Part shown: piece by piece, positions 1 through 8,958 of the stretch
Layout: each line of letters begins with the position of its first letter
How positions within the stretch are numbered: position 1 is the first letter of the stretch
Source of the DNA: Paenibacillus dauci
GTDB taxonomy: Bacteria > Bacillota > Bacilli > Paenibacillales > Paenibacillaceae
Assembly: GCF_000971985.1 (NCBI RefSeq)
Contig: NZ_LAQQ01000001.1
Span: forward strand, 1,488,001-1,552,000
Length of the DNA: 64,000 nt
Direction: 5' to 3'
Notes under the pieces: generated by a model
Database searches by the model: none
The model's input: the letters and a program-made list of their open reading frames with translations, nothing else
What the model was told of the DNA's origin: nothing
Translations under genes and position numbers: made by a program

Positions 1-414
1 GAATTGATTGAAAAAGAAAATGGTATCACTATCGCCTGTGATCAGAATAAAGTCGTTGCTTACGTCATGGCAGCTTCTTGGGAATACTGGTCCAAATGGC
101 CTCTTTTCCAACATATGATCGGTGATCTACAGCGCACCGAGTACAAAGGAACGGTGCTATCTACCGAAAACAGCTATCAATATGGACCGATCTGTATCGA
201 TACTGAATACCGGGGTACAGAAGTACTTAAAAAGGTTTTTGAATTCTCTAAAACACAAATGAGCCAAAGATACCCGATCCTGATTACTTTTATCAATCAT
301 ATCAATCCAAGATCCTACGCTGCACACACCCAGAAGCTTGGCCTCGATGTGATCAAAAGCTTTGAGTTCAACAATAACAACTACTATGAACTAGGCTGCC
401 ACACATCGAATTGA
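1..414 (+). CDS. GNAT-family N-acetyltransferase, C-terminal part (5' end outside window)
   Basis: The reading frame is open to the left edge, so the true start lies outside the window; the first possible start inside is a TTG at position 4. About 137 residues remain. The segment with IDTEYRGTEVLKKVFEF looks like the acetyl-CoA pyrophosphate-binding part of a GNAT fold, followed by a strand (PILITFINHINPRS) and the typical late motif with Tyr-Ala-Ala-His and a KLGLDVI turn. GNAT enzymes move an acetyl group from acetyl-CoA to an amine, but nothing here shows the substrate. The next gene starts about 150 bases downstream on the same strand. Family assignment is by overall pattern only. Confidence 0.6.
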   Translation, partial: ELIEKENGITIACDQNKVVAYVMAASWEYWSKWPLFQHMIGDLQRTEYKGTVLSTENSYQYGPICIDTEYRGTEVLKKVFEFSKTQMSQRYPILITFINHINPRSYAAHTQKLGLDVIKSFEFNNNNYYELGCHTSN

Positions 415-561
415 TTTAACATTCAAGCAATTCGATTTCTGCAAATCGACTCCGATGAGATGCGACCATATAATAAAACAATTTAGACATCCTGTTCTAT
501 GTTATCCAGCCCAACTATTTTCGCTAAATACCACCTATTACTTTACGAAAAGAGGATTCTT

Positions 562-885
562 ATGAGCCGATTCGGATTATTTGGCAAGTTTACCGTACAG
601 GAAAATCAGCGCGATACCATGGTCCATATCCTGCTCGACGCTGCAGAATCCATGAACGATCTGCAAGAATGCGAAATCTACACGGTCAACATCACCGAAA
701 ACGAACCGAACTGTGTGTACGTCTATGAAGTATGGAGCAGCGAACAAGCCCACCAGGCATCCCTTCAACTGGAAGTCACCCAGACTCTAATCCAAAAAGC
801 CAAACCCATTATCACCGGCATGGAAAGAATCAGCCTCCTCCACCCTCTCGGTGGTAAAGGAATCATTCCAAAGGCTGACATTTAA
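562..885 (+). CDS. Putative quinol monooxygenase-like protein (ABM domain)
   Basis: A 107-residue protein with the dimeric ferredoxin-like pattern of the antibiotic biosynthesis monooxygenase (ABM) family: an N-terminal strand (GLFGKFTVQ), a helix around residues 17-32 (RDTMVHILLDAAESM), then CEIYTVN, CVYVYEVWSS, and a last helix containing the HQASLQLE run. In YgiN/YdhR-like relatives such proteins are cofactor-free oxygenases or heme/quinone-related proteins; the substrate cannot be read here. The ATG at 562 was chosen over one at 499 because AGAGGA at 551-556 lies five bases upstream and the extra residues look unrelated to the family. The stop codon lies inside the left arm of a 15-bp hairpin. 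Confidence 0.7.
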   Translation: MSRFGLFGKFTVQENQRDTMVHILLDAAESMNDLQECEIYTVNITENEPNCVYVYEVWSSEQAHQASLQLEVTQTLIQKAKPIITGMERISLLHPLGGKGIIPKADI

Positions 886-932
886 GAATGGATATTTACC
901 GCGCAGCGGCGATTCAAAAATATCCATTCTTA
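883..932. terminator. Hairpin at the end of the ABM gene, no T-run
   Basis: A perfect 15-bp inverted repeat (883-897 with 918-932) begins exactly at the stop codon of the ABM gene. Its loop holds a second small stem, CCGC/GCGG. No T-run follows on either strand, so it may stabilise the 3' end or act as a weak, factor-assisted terminator. Confidence 0.5.
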
Positions 933-1000
933 ACCGGAGGCCACCGGAATGATCCTTTCCCGAAGCGAATCCCCTCATAACTCTTGTTCATCTTTGCACA

Positions 1001-1051
1001 AATAAAAAAGAAAAAAAGCTGATTTCCCGAATCATTTCAGGAAATCAGCTT
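1001..1051 (-). terminator. Rho-independent terminator of the pts operon
   Basis: A 12-bp stem (1016-1027 with 1040-1051) is followed, in minus-strand direction, by a long T-rich tract. It lies about 50 bases beyond the ptsI stop. Confidence 0.9.
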
Positions 1052-1102
1052 AATGGGATTGTTGGAAAAAAGAATAACTAGACCGAAAACGGTATCCGGC
1101 AA

Positions 1103-2815
1103 TTACGCCTGAATAGCGTTAACGAGTTCGACAACCTGCTCTGCTGTCTGCATATCGAGTGCTTTGGTAGCCAGCTCTTGCATTTCAGCTTTGGACAGTT
1201 TGGCGATTTGGCTGCGTGCAGGCAGAATCGAGCTTGCACTCATGCTGAACTCATCGAGTCCCAGACCGAGCAGCAATGGAATCGCTGTAGCGTCCCCTGC
1301 CATCTCGCCGCACATTCCAGCCCATTTGCCTTCTTTGTGCGCTGCATCGATAACCATTTTAACCAGACGCAGAATGGACGGGTTATATGGTTGATACAGA
1401 TAGGATACACGTTCGTTCATACGGTCAGCTGCCATTGTGTACTGGATCAGATCGTTAGTACCGATACTGAAGAAGTCCACTTCTTTGGCAAACTGATCAG
1501 CCAGAACAGCTGTAGAAGGAATCTCAACCATGATGCCGAGTTGGATGTTATCCGATACAGATACACCTTCAGCAACCAGTTTTTCTTTCTCTTCCATCAG
1601 AACCGCTTTCGCTTCACGGAATTCGCCCAGTGTAGCGATCATTGGGAACATAACGCGCAGTTCACCATATACGCTTGCACGAAGCAGCGCACGCAGTTGA
1701 GTGCGGAAAATATCCTGACGATCCAGACACAGACGGATAGCACGGAAACCGAGGAACGGATTCATTTCTTTTGGCAGAACCAGGTAAGGCAATTCTTTGT
1801 CGCCACCGATATCCAGTGTACGAACAACTACAGGCTTGCCTGCCATTTTTTCGAGTACTGTTTTGTAGGCGTTGAACTGAACATCCTCGGATGGCAGTTC
1901 GTCACGGCCCATGTACAGGAACTCGGTACGGTACAGACCCACCGCTTCGCCGCCGTTATCAAGAACGCCAGCTACATCGTTTGGTGTACCAATGTTGGCA
2001 GCCAGTTCGACGTGAACGCCGTCTTTGGATACCGTTGCTTCATCGCGCAGTTTGCGCCATTCTGCTACCTGAGCTTCATAAGCCTCACGTTTTGCACGGT
2101 ATTCTGCCAGAGTCGCTTCATCCGGATTCACGATTACGTTACCTTCGAGACCATCGACGATAACCATATCACCGTTTTGTACAACGTCCATAACTTCTTT
2201 TGTTCCTACTACTGCCGGGATCTCCAGGGAGCGTGCCATGATCGCAGAGTGGGAAGTACGTCCGCCAATGTTCGTTGTGAAGCCTTTTACATAGTTGCGG
2301 TCCAGCTGAGCTGTATCGGAAGGCGTCAGGTCTTCAGCAATGATGACCACTTCTTCACGAATTTCAGCAGGGCTTTGGAAATTAACGCCCATCAGATGGT
2401 TGATCACACGCTTCGTTACGTCGCGCATGTCCGCAGCACGTTCTTGAAGATAAGCACTCTTCATGTTCTCAAACATGGTTACAAACTGAGAAGCTACTTC
2501 GTTCAGTGCATATTCAGCATTGATCATATCGGAAGAGATTTTGTCTTTTACCGGATCGATCAATTCAGGGTCATTCAGAATGAGCAGGTGAGATTCGAAA
2601 ATCTCTGCCTTTTTTGCTCCCATTTCTTGCAGTGTGCGCTCTTTGATCGCCTCAAGTTCCACTTTGGATTGTGCCAAAGCAGAATCAAGTTTAGCCAGTT
2701 CCGCATCGGTATCACTTACTGAGCGTTTGGTGATTTCATACTCAGGATGTTCCAGACGGAATGCTTTGGCAATGGCGATGCCCGAAGACGCCGCAATTCC
2801 CAAAATATTAGCCAT
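1103..2815 (-). CDS. ptsI: Phosphoenolpyruvate-protein phosphotransferase (PTS enzyme I)
   Basis: Enzyme I takes the phosphoryl group from phosphoenolpyruvate and passes it to HPr in the cytoplasm, the first step of all PTS sugar uptake. At 570 residues it has the usual length. The phosphorylated histidine is His189 in [11 protein letters not shown]; the C-terminal PEP-binding half has [11 protein letters not shown], the RTLDIGGDK motif, IGTNDLIQY and the active-site Cys in GMCGEMAGD. Its ATG overlaps the ptsH stop by eight bases, the usual translational coupling of ptsH and ptsI. A strong terminator follows. No key residue is missing, so function is secure. Confidence 0.97.
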   Translation of the reverse strand: MANILGIAASSGIAIAKAFRLEHPEYEITKRSVSDTDAELAKLDSALAQSKVELEAIKERTLQEMGAKKAEIFESHLLILNDPELIDPVKDKISSDMINAEYALNEVASQFVTMFENMKSAYLQERAADMRDVTKRVINHLMGVNFQSPAEIREEVVIIAEDLTPSDTAQLDRNYVKGFTTNIGGRTSHSAIMARSLEIPAVVGTKEVMDVVQNGDMVIVDGLEGNVIVNPDEATLAEYRAKREAYEAQVAEWRKLRDEATVSKDGVHVELAANIGTPNDVAGVLDNGGEAVGLYRTEFLYMGRDELPSEDVQFNAYKTVLEKMAGKPVVVRTLDIGGDKELPYLVLPKEMNPFLGFRAIRLCLDRQDIFRTQLRALLRASVYGELRVMFPMIATLGEFREAKAVLMEEKEKLVAEGVSVSDNIQLGIMVEIPSTAVLADQFAKEVDFFSIGTNDLIQYTMAADRMNERVSYLYQPYNPSILRLVKMVIDAAHKEGKWAGMCGEMAGDATAIPLLLGLGLDEFSMSASSILPARSQIAKLSKAEMQELATKALDMQTAEQVVELVNAIQA

Positions 2816-3083
2816 TGATTTCGCCTAGCCCTTCGTTAACCATTACGTCAGTCAGAGCTTGCAGAGCCGCTTCTTCTTCTGCACCAGTAGTGGACAGAAC
2901 GATAGTGTCACCTTGCTCCAGACCCAGAGACAGAACACCCAGGATAGATTTCAGGGTTACTTTTTTACCTTTAGCTTCAGCGAAAGATTCTGTAGAAGCA
3001 AATTTGTTAGCAGCTGTTACCAGTGCAGTTGCTGGGCGTGCGTGGATACCATCTTCATCAACGATTTTAAATGTTTTTTCCAT
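2808..3083 (-). CDS. ptsH: Phosphocarrier protein HPr
   Basis: HPr (91 residues) carries phosphate from enzyme I to the sugar-specific EIIA domains. The catalytic histidine is His14 in DGIHARPA. The regulatory serine is Ser46 in LKSILGV, the site used by HPr kinase in Firmicutes, so the protein should also serve as CcpA co-repressor in carbon catabolite repression. The ribosome site is modest (GAGTG about ten bases before ATG). It lies about 515 bases downstream of ptsG, separated by a very stable hairpin, and overlaps ptsI. The order glcT-ptsG-ptsH-ptsI is that of Bacillus subtilis. Confidence 0.97.
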   Translation of the reverse strand: MEKTFKIVDEDGIHARPATALVTAANKFASTESFAEAKGKKVTLKSILGVLSLGLEQGDTIVLSTTGAEEEAALQALTDVMVNEGLGEING

Positions 3084-3597
3084 TATAAAGTCACTCGCTT
3101 TCTGTTATTAGTAGTATAGATGTGAATATCAAGCCATCCACTCTATTGTACAGCATTATAAACCATGATGCACGTTCTGGAAGAAAAAATTTCGACTTTT
3201 TTCAGCAAATCCTAGCAATTTGCGGCAAAATTTAGGCAAATTCATTTCTTTACCAAACAAATGCTCGTTTTTACCAAAATATGCTTTCATTTTATAATGA
3301 TAGCAAACTATAGGCGAAGTTCCGAAGAACCGCCTATAGTTTGCTGTGGAACACATCCTGCATACATACACTTAATACTACTTAGACAGAAAACCCTGAG
3401 GTTAAGCAGCTTACCAAGCCTTATCAAGCTGATTCGTCAAATTTATGATTGTTTTTCTGGATGTTGGACTATTCAGTTGGATAATCAGGATTGGCTATCA
3501 AGTACTTAGTGTATTACAGAGCCTATGATCCGGCAAAAACATTGTCCAGAGACTGTATTTGCCGGATTGTATTATACAAGTTGTAAAGGAACTTCGA
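3084..3597. other. ptsG-ptsH intergenic region
   Basis: No convincing gene in these 514 bases. They hold the UUCG hairpin (3302-3345) and a second 10-bp inverted repeat (3528-3537 with 3558-3567) close to the ptsG stop, without a T-run. A promoter for ptsH is possible (TATACT in minus sense near 3116) but its -35 is poor, so I do not call it. Confidence 0.5.
3302..3345 (-). other. Highly stable UUCG-capped RNA hairpin between ptsG and ptsH
   Basis: A 15-bp perfect stem (3302-3316 with 3331-3345) is topped, when read on the minus (transcribed) strand, by a two-base bulge and a GTTC-TTCG-GAAC cap, the very stable cUUCGg tetraloop. No T-run follows, so it is more likely an mRNA stabiliser or processing site than a simple terminator. 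Confidence 0.7.
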
Positions 3598-5652
3598 TTA
3601 CTTGAGGGTGATGATGTCGCCTTCTCCGCCTTTAACTGTTCCAGATTTTTTCAGCGTTACCGCTGCACCTTCCGGCAGATTGGAGAAGATCACTGGTGTA
3701 ATGATAGATGGAGCATTTGCTTTTAAATATTCCAGATCTACTTCAAGGATTGGCTGACCTGCCATAACATCGTCACCTTCGGCAACGAGAACAGTGAAGC
3801 CCTGGCCTTTCAATTTGACAGTGTTCACGCCAACGTGTACCAGAATCTCTTTGCCTGCTTCGGACATGATACCGATCGCATGCTTGCTCGGGAATACGTT
3901 GAATACTTTACCGTTTACCGGAGAAGCGATAGTTCCGCTCGAAGGCAGGATCGCGAATCCGTCACCGGTCATTTTTTGCGAGAATACCGGATCTGGTACT
4001 TCACTGATATTCAGTAGCTCACCGCTTGCCGGAGCAACGATTACTTCCTCCGTCATTACGTTAACCTGATTTTCAGCAGTTCCTTTGGCTGGTTCATTAT
4101 CTACACTTGGAGGTGTGGCACGCGGTGTGCGTCCAGCGATAATGTCCTGCATTTGGGACTTGATCGTATCGGAACGTGTACCGAAGATTGCCTGAATATT
4201 GTTACCCACTTCCAGTACGCCGGAAGCGCCAAGGGATTTCAGACGGTCTTTGTTAACATTTTTCGGTTCTTTAACCTGGATACGCAGACGAGTGATACAA
4301 GCGTCCAGACTGGAGATGTTTTCCTGGCCGCCAAATGCGTCCAGAATCTTGCCAGGCAGTTCGTCTTGTGTTGCACTGCCACCAGAGCTGTTCTCCTCGG
4401 AAGCAACAGTGTCTTCGCGACCTGGTGTCTTGAGGTTGAACTTGCGAATAGCAAAACGGAAACCAAAGTAGTACACAACCGCCAGAATCAGACCGACGAT
4501 GATAACGTCCCACCAAGGGGTACGGTTCGGAATAACACCAAACAGGATAAAGTCAATCAGACCACCGGAGAAAGTCATACCGATCTTAACGCCCAGAATC
4601 TGCATTGTCATGAAAGACAGACCTGCGAAGATTGCGTGAATACCGAACAGGATTGGAGCAACGAACAGGAATGAGAATTCCAGCGGCTCTGTAATACCTG
4701 TCAGGAAAGAAGTCAGTGCTGCAGAAGCCATGATACCTGCAACATATTTTTTGTGCTGTGGCTTGGATTCATGATAGATCGCCAGTGCTGCCGCAGGCAG
4801 ACCGAACATCATGAACGGGAATTTACCAACCATGAATGTACCCGCTGTGAACGGTACACCGTCACGCAGCTGAGCCATAAAGATCTTCTGGTCACCACGT
4901 ACCAGTTCGCCCGCTTTATTGACATATTCACCAAATTCAAACCAGAACGGTGAGTAGAAAATGTGATGCAGACCGAAAGGAATCAGTGAACGCTCGATCA
5001 CACCGAAGATAAATGCGGACAATGTAGGGTTCGCATCAACCATGTTGTGAGATACGTTGTTCAGCAAAGACTGAATCGGAGGCCATACCACGATCATAAT
5101 CAGACCGAGGATCAGGGATGTTACAGCAGTCATAATTGGAACGAAACGTTTACCTGCAAAGAAGCCCAGGTAAGACGGCAGTTCGATCTTGAAGAAACGC
5201 TTGTACATGGATGCTGCCAGAATACCGACGATAATACCGCCGAATACACCGGTTTGCAGTGTAGGAATACCCAGTACGGAAGCCAGAGCAAAGTTGCCTG
5301 TACCTACATCCGCAGCTTTGATACCCATTGCTGTACCCATGGTTACGTTCATGATCAGATAACCGATAATTGCTGCCAGACCGGCAACGCCTTCTCCTCC
5401 TGCGAGACCGACGGCAACCCCGACGGCAAATAACAAGGATAGGTTATCAAATACGATTTGCCCAGAGTTCATCATTACTTCAGCAGTAATTTGAACCCAC
5501 TTGGCATTCAGTGCAGGTATATACTGCAAAAAGTCCGGATTAACCAATAGGTTACCAATACCCAGCAGCAGACCTGCAGCTGGCAGAATTGCAACCGGAA
5601 GCATCAGTGCTCTACCAACTTTTTGCAAAACGCCGAACAGACGTCTAAACAA
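3598..5652 (-). CDS. ptsG: PTS glucose transporter, EIICBA
   Basis: The membrane glucose permease of the PTS, which imports glucose and phosphorylates it to glucose 6-phosphate. Domains are in order C-B-A: a multi-span EIIC region for roughly the first 400 residues (starting FRRLFGVLQKVGRALMLP), EIIB with the phosphocysteine in LDACITRLR, and EIIA with the HVGVNTVKL histidine and the GDGFAILPS strand. I chose the TTG at 5652 because it gives the family N-terminus M-FRRLFGV. A GTG at 5661 directly beside AAGAGGGG (5664-5671) is the alternative; an ATG at 5715 is unlikely. Expression should depend on GlcT through the leader described separately. Confidence 0.95.
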   Translation of the reverse strand: MFRRLFGVLQKVGRALMLPVAILPAAGLLLGIGNLLVNPDFLQYIPALNAKWVQITAEVMMNSGQIVFDNLSLLFAVGVAVGLAGGEGVAGLAAIIGYLIMNVTMGTAMGIKAADVGTGNFALASVLGIPTLQTGVFGGIIVGILAASMYKRFFKIELPSYLGFFAGKRFVPIMTAVTSLILGLIMIVVWPPIQSLLNNVSHNMVDANPTLSAFIFGVIERSLIPFGLHHIFYSPFWFEFGEYVNKAGELVRGDQKIFMAQLRDGVPFTAGTFMVGKFPFMMFGLPAAALAIYHESKPQHKKYVAGIMASAALTSFLTGITEPLEFSFLFVAPILFGIHAIFAGLSFMTMQILGVKIGMTFSGGLIDFILFGVIPNRTPWWDVIIVGLILAVVYYFGFRFAIRKFNLKTPGREDTVASEENSSGGSATQDELPGKILDAFGGQENISSLDACITRLRIQVKEPKNVNKDRLKSLGASGVLEVGNNIQAIFGTRSDTIKSQMQDIIAGRTPRATPPSVDNEPAKGTAENQVNVMTEEVIVAPASGELLNISEVPDPVFSQKMTGDGFAILPSSGTIASPVNGKVFNVFPSKHAIGIMSEAGKEILVHVGVNTVKLKGQGFTVLVAEGDDVMAGQPILEVDLEYLKANAPSIITPVIFSNLPEGAAVTLKKSGTVKGGEGDIITLK

Positions 5653-5840
5653 TACAGCCACTTCCCCTCTTGAATATAATGTATGATTTTGAGTTGCAGT
5701 GCAGGCAGGATTCACTTCTTCAATGTGTATGACCCAAACATGTAATAATTTAAACCAATTCGTCTAATTTATTACATAAATGGAACTTTCATGATTCCTC
5801 GACCTTACTGCGTTCAACAACCGCTTTGCGGATAGCATGC

Positions 5841-5953
5841 AAAAAAGGCATGAGCAAACAATGTACCTGTAACATAAAGCTATGCGTGCAGATAAGGATA
5901 GAATACGCCCTCTGCCATGCAGCTTCGCTACAAATACGTTGTTAACTCATGCC
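5841..5953 (-). terminator. Conditional terminator in the ptsG leader
   Basis: On the minus strand GGCATGAG (5946-5953), the 3' end of the RAT, can pair with CTCATGCC (5847-5854), which is followed at once by six T (5841-5846). RAT folding by GlcT would block this. The two arms are 91 bases apart, and the space holds its own imperfect hairpin (about 5878-5926). Confidence 0.7.
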
Positions 5954-5972
5954 TGATCGAATCAGTAACACG
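5946..5972 (-). promoter_or_regulatory. RAT, GlcT ribonucleic antiterminator site of ptsG
   Basis: The minus strand reads CGTGTTACTGATTCG followed by ATCAGGCATGAG. As I remember it, this is nearly the same as the RAT upstream of B. subtilis ptsG. It folds as a CTGAT/ATCAG stem with internal loops. Its 3' end overlaps the terminator arm, as expected for a GlcT-controlled switch. Confidence 0.85.
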
Positions 5973-6007
5973 TTATAACCGCTATTCGTTTGTTGATTAC
6001 GTTCTGA

Positions 6008-6036
6008 ATTATAGCACTCTCATTTTGAACATGCAA
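6008..6036 (-). promoter_or_regulatory. SigA-type promoter of ptsG
   Basis: Minus strand: -35 TTGCAT (6031-6036), 17-base spacer, -10 TATAAT (6008-6013). It lies 36 bases upstream of the RAT, so the transcript would carry the whole antiterminator leader of about 350 bases. Confidence 0.8.
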
Positions 6037-6063
6037 GCCTTTTCAACCAAAAAAATTACAGAC

Positions 6064-6915
6064 TTAATTTTCGGTTTCATTTTTCTCGACAAACCGCTGC
6101 AGATGCATCGTTAGATAGCTAACTTCTGCTCCATATACAGGGCGGCGCAGACGACGTTCCATCATTTTGGTCAGCTTCCAGGCAAGCGAATATACTTCGG
6201 GATATTCGACCTTGAGCATTTCTTCCAGCCGATGGGTAGCCGCCACCTTCTCGCCGCGGCGGATACGCTCAATGGCAAAGCGCAGGTGGGTCAGCAGCCT
6301 CGAATAATCCAGACTGTCACCAGTGATAGTAATATTCAGACTGTCTTCCACCACCTTGACCATATCGGCAATCAGACGGGAATGCGCTTTGATCTGGGTA
6401 ATATGCTGGTCCGTCAATGCGCTGTAAATATGCAGGGCGACAAAGCCGATCTCGTCTTCCTCCAGACTGACACCCAGTTTGTTTTTGATCATTTCCAGGG
6501 CATGTTCCGCCAATCGATACTCGGTCGGATACATTTCGCGTGTCTCGTACAAAAAAGGATTCTGTACGGTCATACCCTGTTCGGCACGCTTGATGGCGAA
6601 TGCGATATGATCGGTCAATGCAATATGAATATGCTCGTTGAGCGGAGTTTTGCTTTCTTTATTTATAAAGTGAATAATCTCGTTAATCACTTCAATGATC
6701 TGTTCATCAATCTGTGTAGCCAGCTGCTTGTACTGCTCCTGCTCCTGCTGATTGGTTAGAATAAACATTTTCTCGACGACGTTGAGTGGAATCTGATCGC
6801 GTGTCTTGCGGTTAAATCCGATTCCTTTGCCGATCACGACGACCTCTTCATACTGAGGATGATCTGCAATAATTACGTTATTATTCAGTACTTTAGCCAC
6901 TTGTAGGCTGCTCAC
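6064..6915 (-). CDS. glcT: Transcriptional antiterminator GlcT (BglG family)
   Basis: An RNA-binding antiterminator that allows ptsG transcription when glucose is present. The N-terminal CAT-RBD domain covers about residues 1-60 (LQVAKVLNNNVIIA, IGKGIGFNRK). Two PTS regulation domains follow, with histidines in NEHIHIALTDH and ALHIYSALTDQH for PRD1 and LLTHLRFAIERI and YLTMHLQRFVEK for PRD2. In the family these histidines are phosphorylated by the EIIB of PtsG and by HPr. The start is GTG with AAGGGG seven bases upstream. Length (283) is typical. It sits directly upstream of its target ptsG and has its own promoter. Confidence 0.95.
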   Translation of the reverse strand: MSSLQVAKVLNNNVIIADHPQYEEVVVIGKGIGFNRKTRDQIPLNVVEKMFILTNQQEQEQYKQLATQIDEQIIEVINEIIHFINKESKTPLNEHIHIALTDHIAFAIKRAEQGMTVQNPFLYETREMYPTEYRLAEHALEMIKNKLGVSLEEDEIGFVALHIYSALTDQHITQIKAHSRLIADMVKVVEDSLNITITGDSLDYSRLLTHLRFAIERIRRGEKVAATHRLEEMLKVEYPEVYSLAWKLTKMMERRLRRPVYGAEVSYLTMHLQRFVEKNETEN

Positions 6916-6950
6916 AGTTGCACCCCTTTTACTATCGCCTTATCCCGACT

Positions 6951-6979
6951 AAGTTATCAAAAAATAACAGGCTAGTCAA
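6951..6979 (-). promoter_or_regulatory. SigA-type promoter of glcT
   Basis: Minus strand: -35 TTGACT (6974-6979), 17-base spacer, -10 TAACTT (6951-6956), with the glcT GTG 36 bases below the -10. Confidence 0.7.
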
Positions 6980-7009
6980 CATAATCTGCACATTGCTCCG
7001 TCAGAGCGA

Positions 7010-7052
7010 AAAAGACGATGAAGCCTTTATTTATCCGGCTTCATCGTCTTTT
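7010..7052 (-). terminator. Bidirectional terminator between flotillin gene and glcT
   Basis: A 16-bp perfect stem (7010-7025 with 7037-7052) with T-rich flanks on both sides. The only gene running into it is the minus-strand flotillin gene. Confidence 0.85.
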
Positions 7053-7203
7053 GACCTATTTCATGAATATCCCTGCCGGATATCCAGAATCGTTGTACAC
7101 AGATACATGTATTATACACTTACTACCTTACAGTTACAAACAATAAACCAGTATGCAAATGGCTGCTACTCTATATCATAAGAATATGAAGCATCGATTA
7201 CTT

Positions 7204-8817
7204 TTATTCTTTATCTAGTGTTGCATCCGGGATGCGGTTGGTCGATTGGACATCCATAGTCGGTGCTGTCAGCTCCACCGGGTGAATATCGCCTGCTTCG
7301 ATAGGCGCTGTATAAGCCTTATCGGAAAGTACAGGTTGACGGTCGGTAGAAGTGTTGTTTTTGCCAGCGAATCCCTGAATCAGCTGCTCCAGATCAAGAC
7401 CGGATACACTTTTCAGCATTTCAGGAGCAGTCGCCATCAGTTCAGTCACATAATTGCTGACTCTGGTCGCGCCTCCACCTTCTCCTTTGCCTGTATCAAC
7501 TACGGTCAGCTTGTCAATGCTGCCAAGTGGTTCTGCGATCTTGCCTGCCAGTTCCGGCAGCATTTTGGCAACGATATCAAGAATAGCTGCCTGGCCATAA
7601 TTTTCGAAGGCTTCAGCCAGTTTTTGCTTGGCTTCGGCTTCGGCGAGACCACGAAGACGGATGACTTCGGCTTCCGCCGTACCTTTGGCACGTTCGGCAT
7701 CGGCTGTCGCCATACCCGCCAGACGCTGCTGCTCGGCAGATGCTTTGGCTTCGGTTTCAATAGAGTACTGTTTGGCTTCGGCTTCGCGCATTTTGCGAGC
7801 TTTGTCTGCCTGCGCTGCCTGCTCGACAGCAAAACGATCAGCTTCAGCTTTCTTTTTCACTTCGGCGTCGTATTGTTTCTCACGTACCGTAATTTCTTTT
7901 TCTTTCAGATCGATCTCGCGTTCTTTGCGAACGAGTTCGATTTTCATTTGTTCTTCGATCATGATCTGTTTGGCTTTGGCTTCCTGAATCTGATACGCCT
8001 GATCGGCTTCAGCGCGAGCCGTATCCTGATCTTTTTTGAAAGCGGCAATTTGCAGTTCTTTTTCTTTTTCTGCCTCGGCGATATGAGTATCGCGCAGCAG
8101 CTCGGCTTTTTGTCCTTCTTCTTCGGCACGGGCTTTCTGAATGCGTGAGTCGCGCAGCGCTTCGGCTTCAGCGATATCGGCATCCCGTTTCACGGCTGCA
8201 ATTCGCGGTTTACCGAGGGATTCCAGATAACCATGCTTGTCGCGGATATCCTTGATCGTAAAGGAAACGATCTGCAGACCCATCTTTTTAAGATCACGGG
8301 CGGCAACACTCTGCACTTCCTGCGCAAAGCGGTCACGGTTGCGATACACTTCTTCTACGGTCATGGAACCCATAATCGAGCGCAGATGACCTTCCAGCAC
8401 TTCCTGGGCTTCTCCCTGCAGCGCCTGGATCGGCTTGCCCATGAACTGCTCTGCAGCTGTTGCTACATCTTCGACAGAGCTGCCGATCTTGATAATAGCT
8501 ACTCCGTCAGCAAGTACCGGTACACCCTGCTCGGTATAAACTTCCGGTGTGGTGACATCCAGCTTGTGGGACAGCAAGGACAAAAATTCGGATTTCTGGA
8601 AAATTGGCCAGATAAATGCACCACCGCCGCGCACGATCTTGATTTTGCGCCCGGCACCATCATCCGAGATGTTTTTACTGCCGAGAAAAGAACCGGTCAC
8701 GACCATTGCCTCATCTGTACTAACGGTTTTGTACCGTGCCCAGAATGTAATACCCAGTACGATCAGAACAACTACTACAATGGCAGGAATCAGAATCATT
8801 TCGTTCATTATTGTCAT
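7204..8817 (-). CDS. floT: Flotillin (FloT/YuaG-like membrane scaffold)
   Basis: A 537-residue flotillin. An N-terminal membrane segment (ILIPAIVVVVLIVLGITFW) is followed by the SPFH/band 7 domain (to about residue 200) and a long Glu-Ala-rich coiled coil with repeated AEAEAK-type heptads, ending in a conserved helix (GQAAILDIVAKMLPELAGKIAEPLG). In B. subtilis FloT forms membrane microdomains together with the NfeD protein YuaF. The ATG at 8817 was chosen because AAAGGGGAGAA stands four bases before it; the longer frame to 8838 has no ribosome site. The NfeD gene lies 140 bases upstream on the same strand, so both are probably one transcription unit. Confidence 0.95.
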   Translation of the reverse strand: MTIMNEMILIPAIVVVVLIVLGITFWARYKTVSTDEAMVVTGSFLGSKNISDDGAGRKIKIVRGGGAFIWPIFQKSEFLSLLSHKLDVTTPEVYTEQGVPVLADGVAIIKIGSSVEDVATAAEQFMGKPIQALQGEAQEVLEGHLRSIMGSMTVEEVYRNRDRFAQEVQSVAARDLKKMGLQIVSFTIKDIRDKHGYLESLGKPRIAAVKRDADIAEAEALRDSRIQKARAEEEGQKAELLRDTHIAEAEKEKELQIAAFKKDQDTARAEADQAYQIQEAKAKQIMIEEQMKIELVRKEREIDLKEKEITVREKQYDAEVKKKAEADRFAVEQAAQADKARKMREAEAKQYSIETEAKASAEQQRLAGMATADAERAKGTAEAEVIRLRGLAEAEAKQKLAEAFENYGQAAILDIVAKMLPELAGKIAEPLGSIDKLTVVDTGKGEGGGATRVSNYVTELMATAPEMLKSVSGLDLEQLIQGFAGKNNTSTDRQPVLSDKAYTAPIEAGDIHPVELTAPTMDVQSTNRIPDATLDKE

Positions 8818-8958
8818 TGTATTCTCCCCTTTGAACATGTATTTAATCTAAATGGATAAGACTGCTTGTTTTTATGATTACTACTTCCGTCACGTGCTTA
8901 TTTCCAAATACGACCTGCTTGAGTCAGACATCGCTGGATTACAGCTGTATAGTTTTAT

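Noticed and set aside
1178-2722. Long plus-strand ORF (about 514 codons) opposite ptsI
   Set aside because: It is antisense to a fully conserved enzyme I gene, and its sequence is rich in Cys, His and Phe with no family pattern: a shadow of codon bias.
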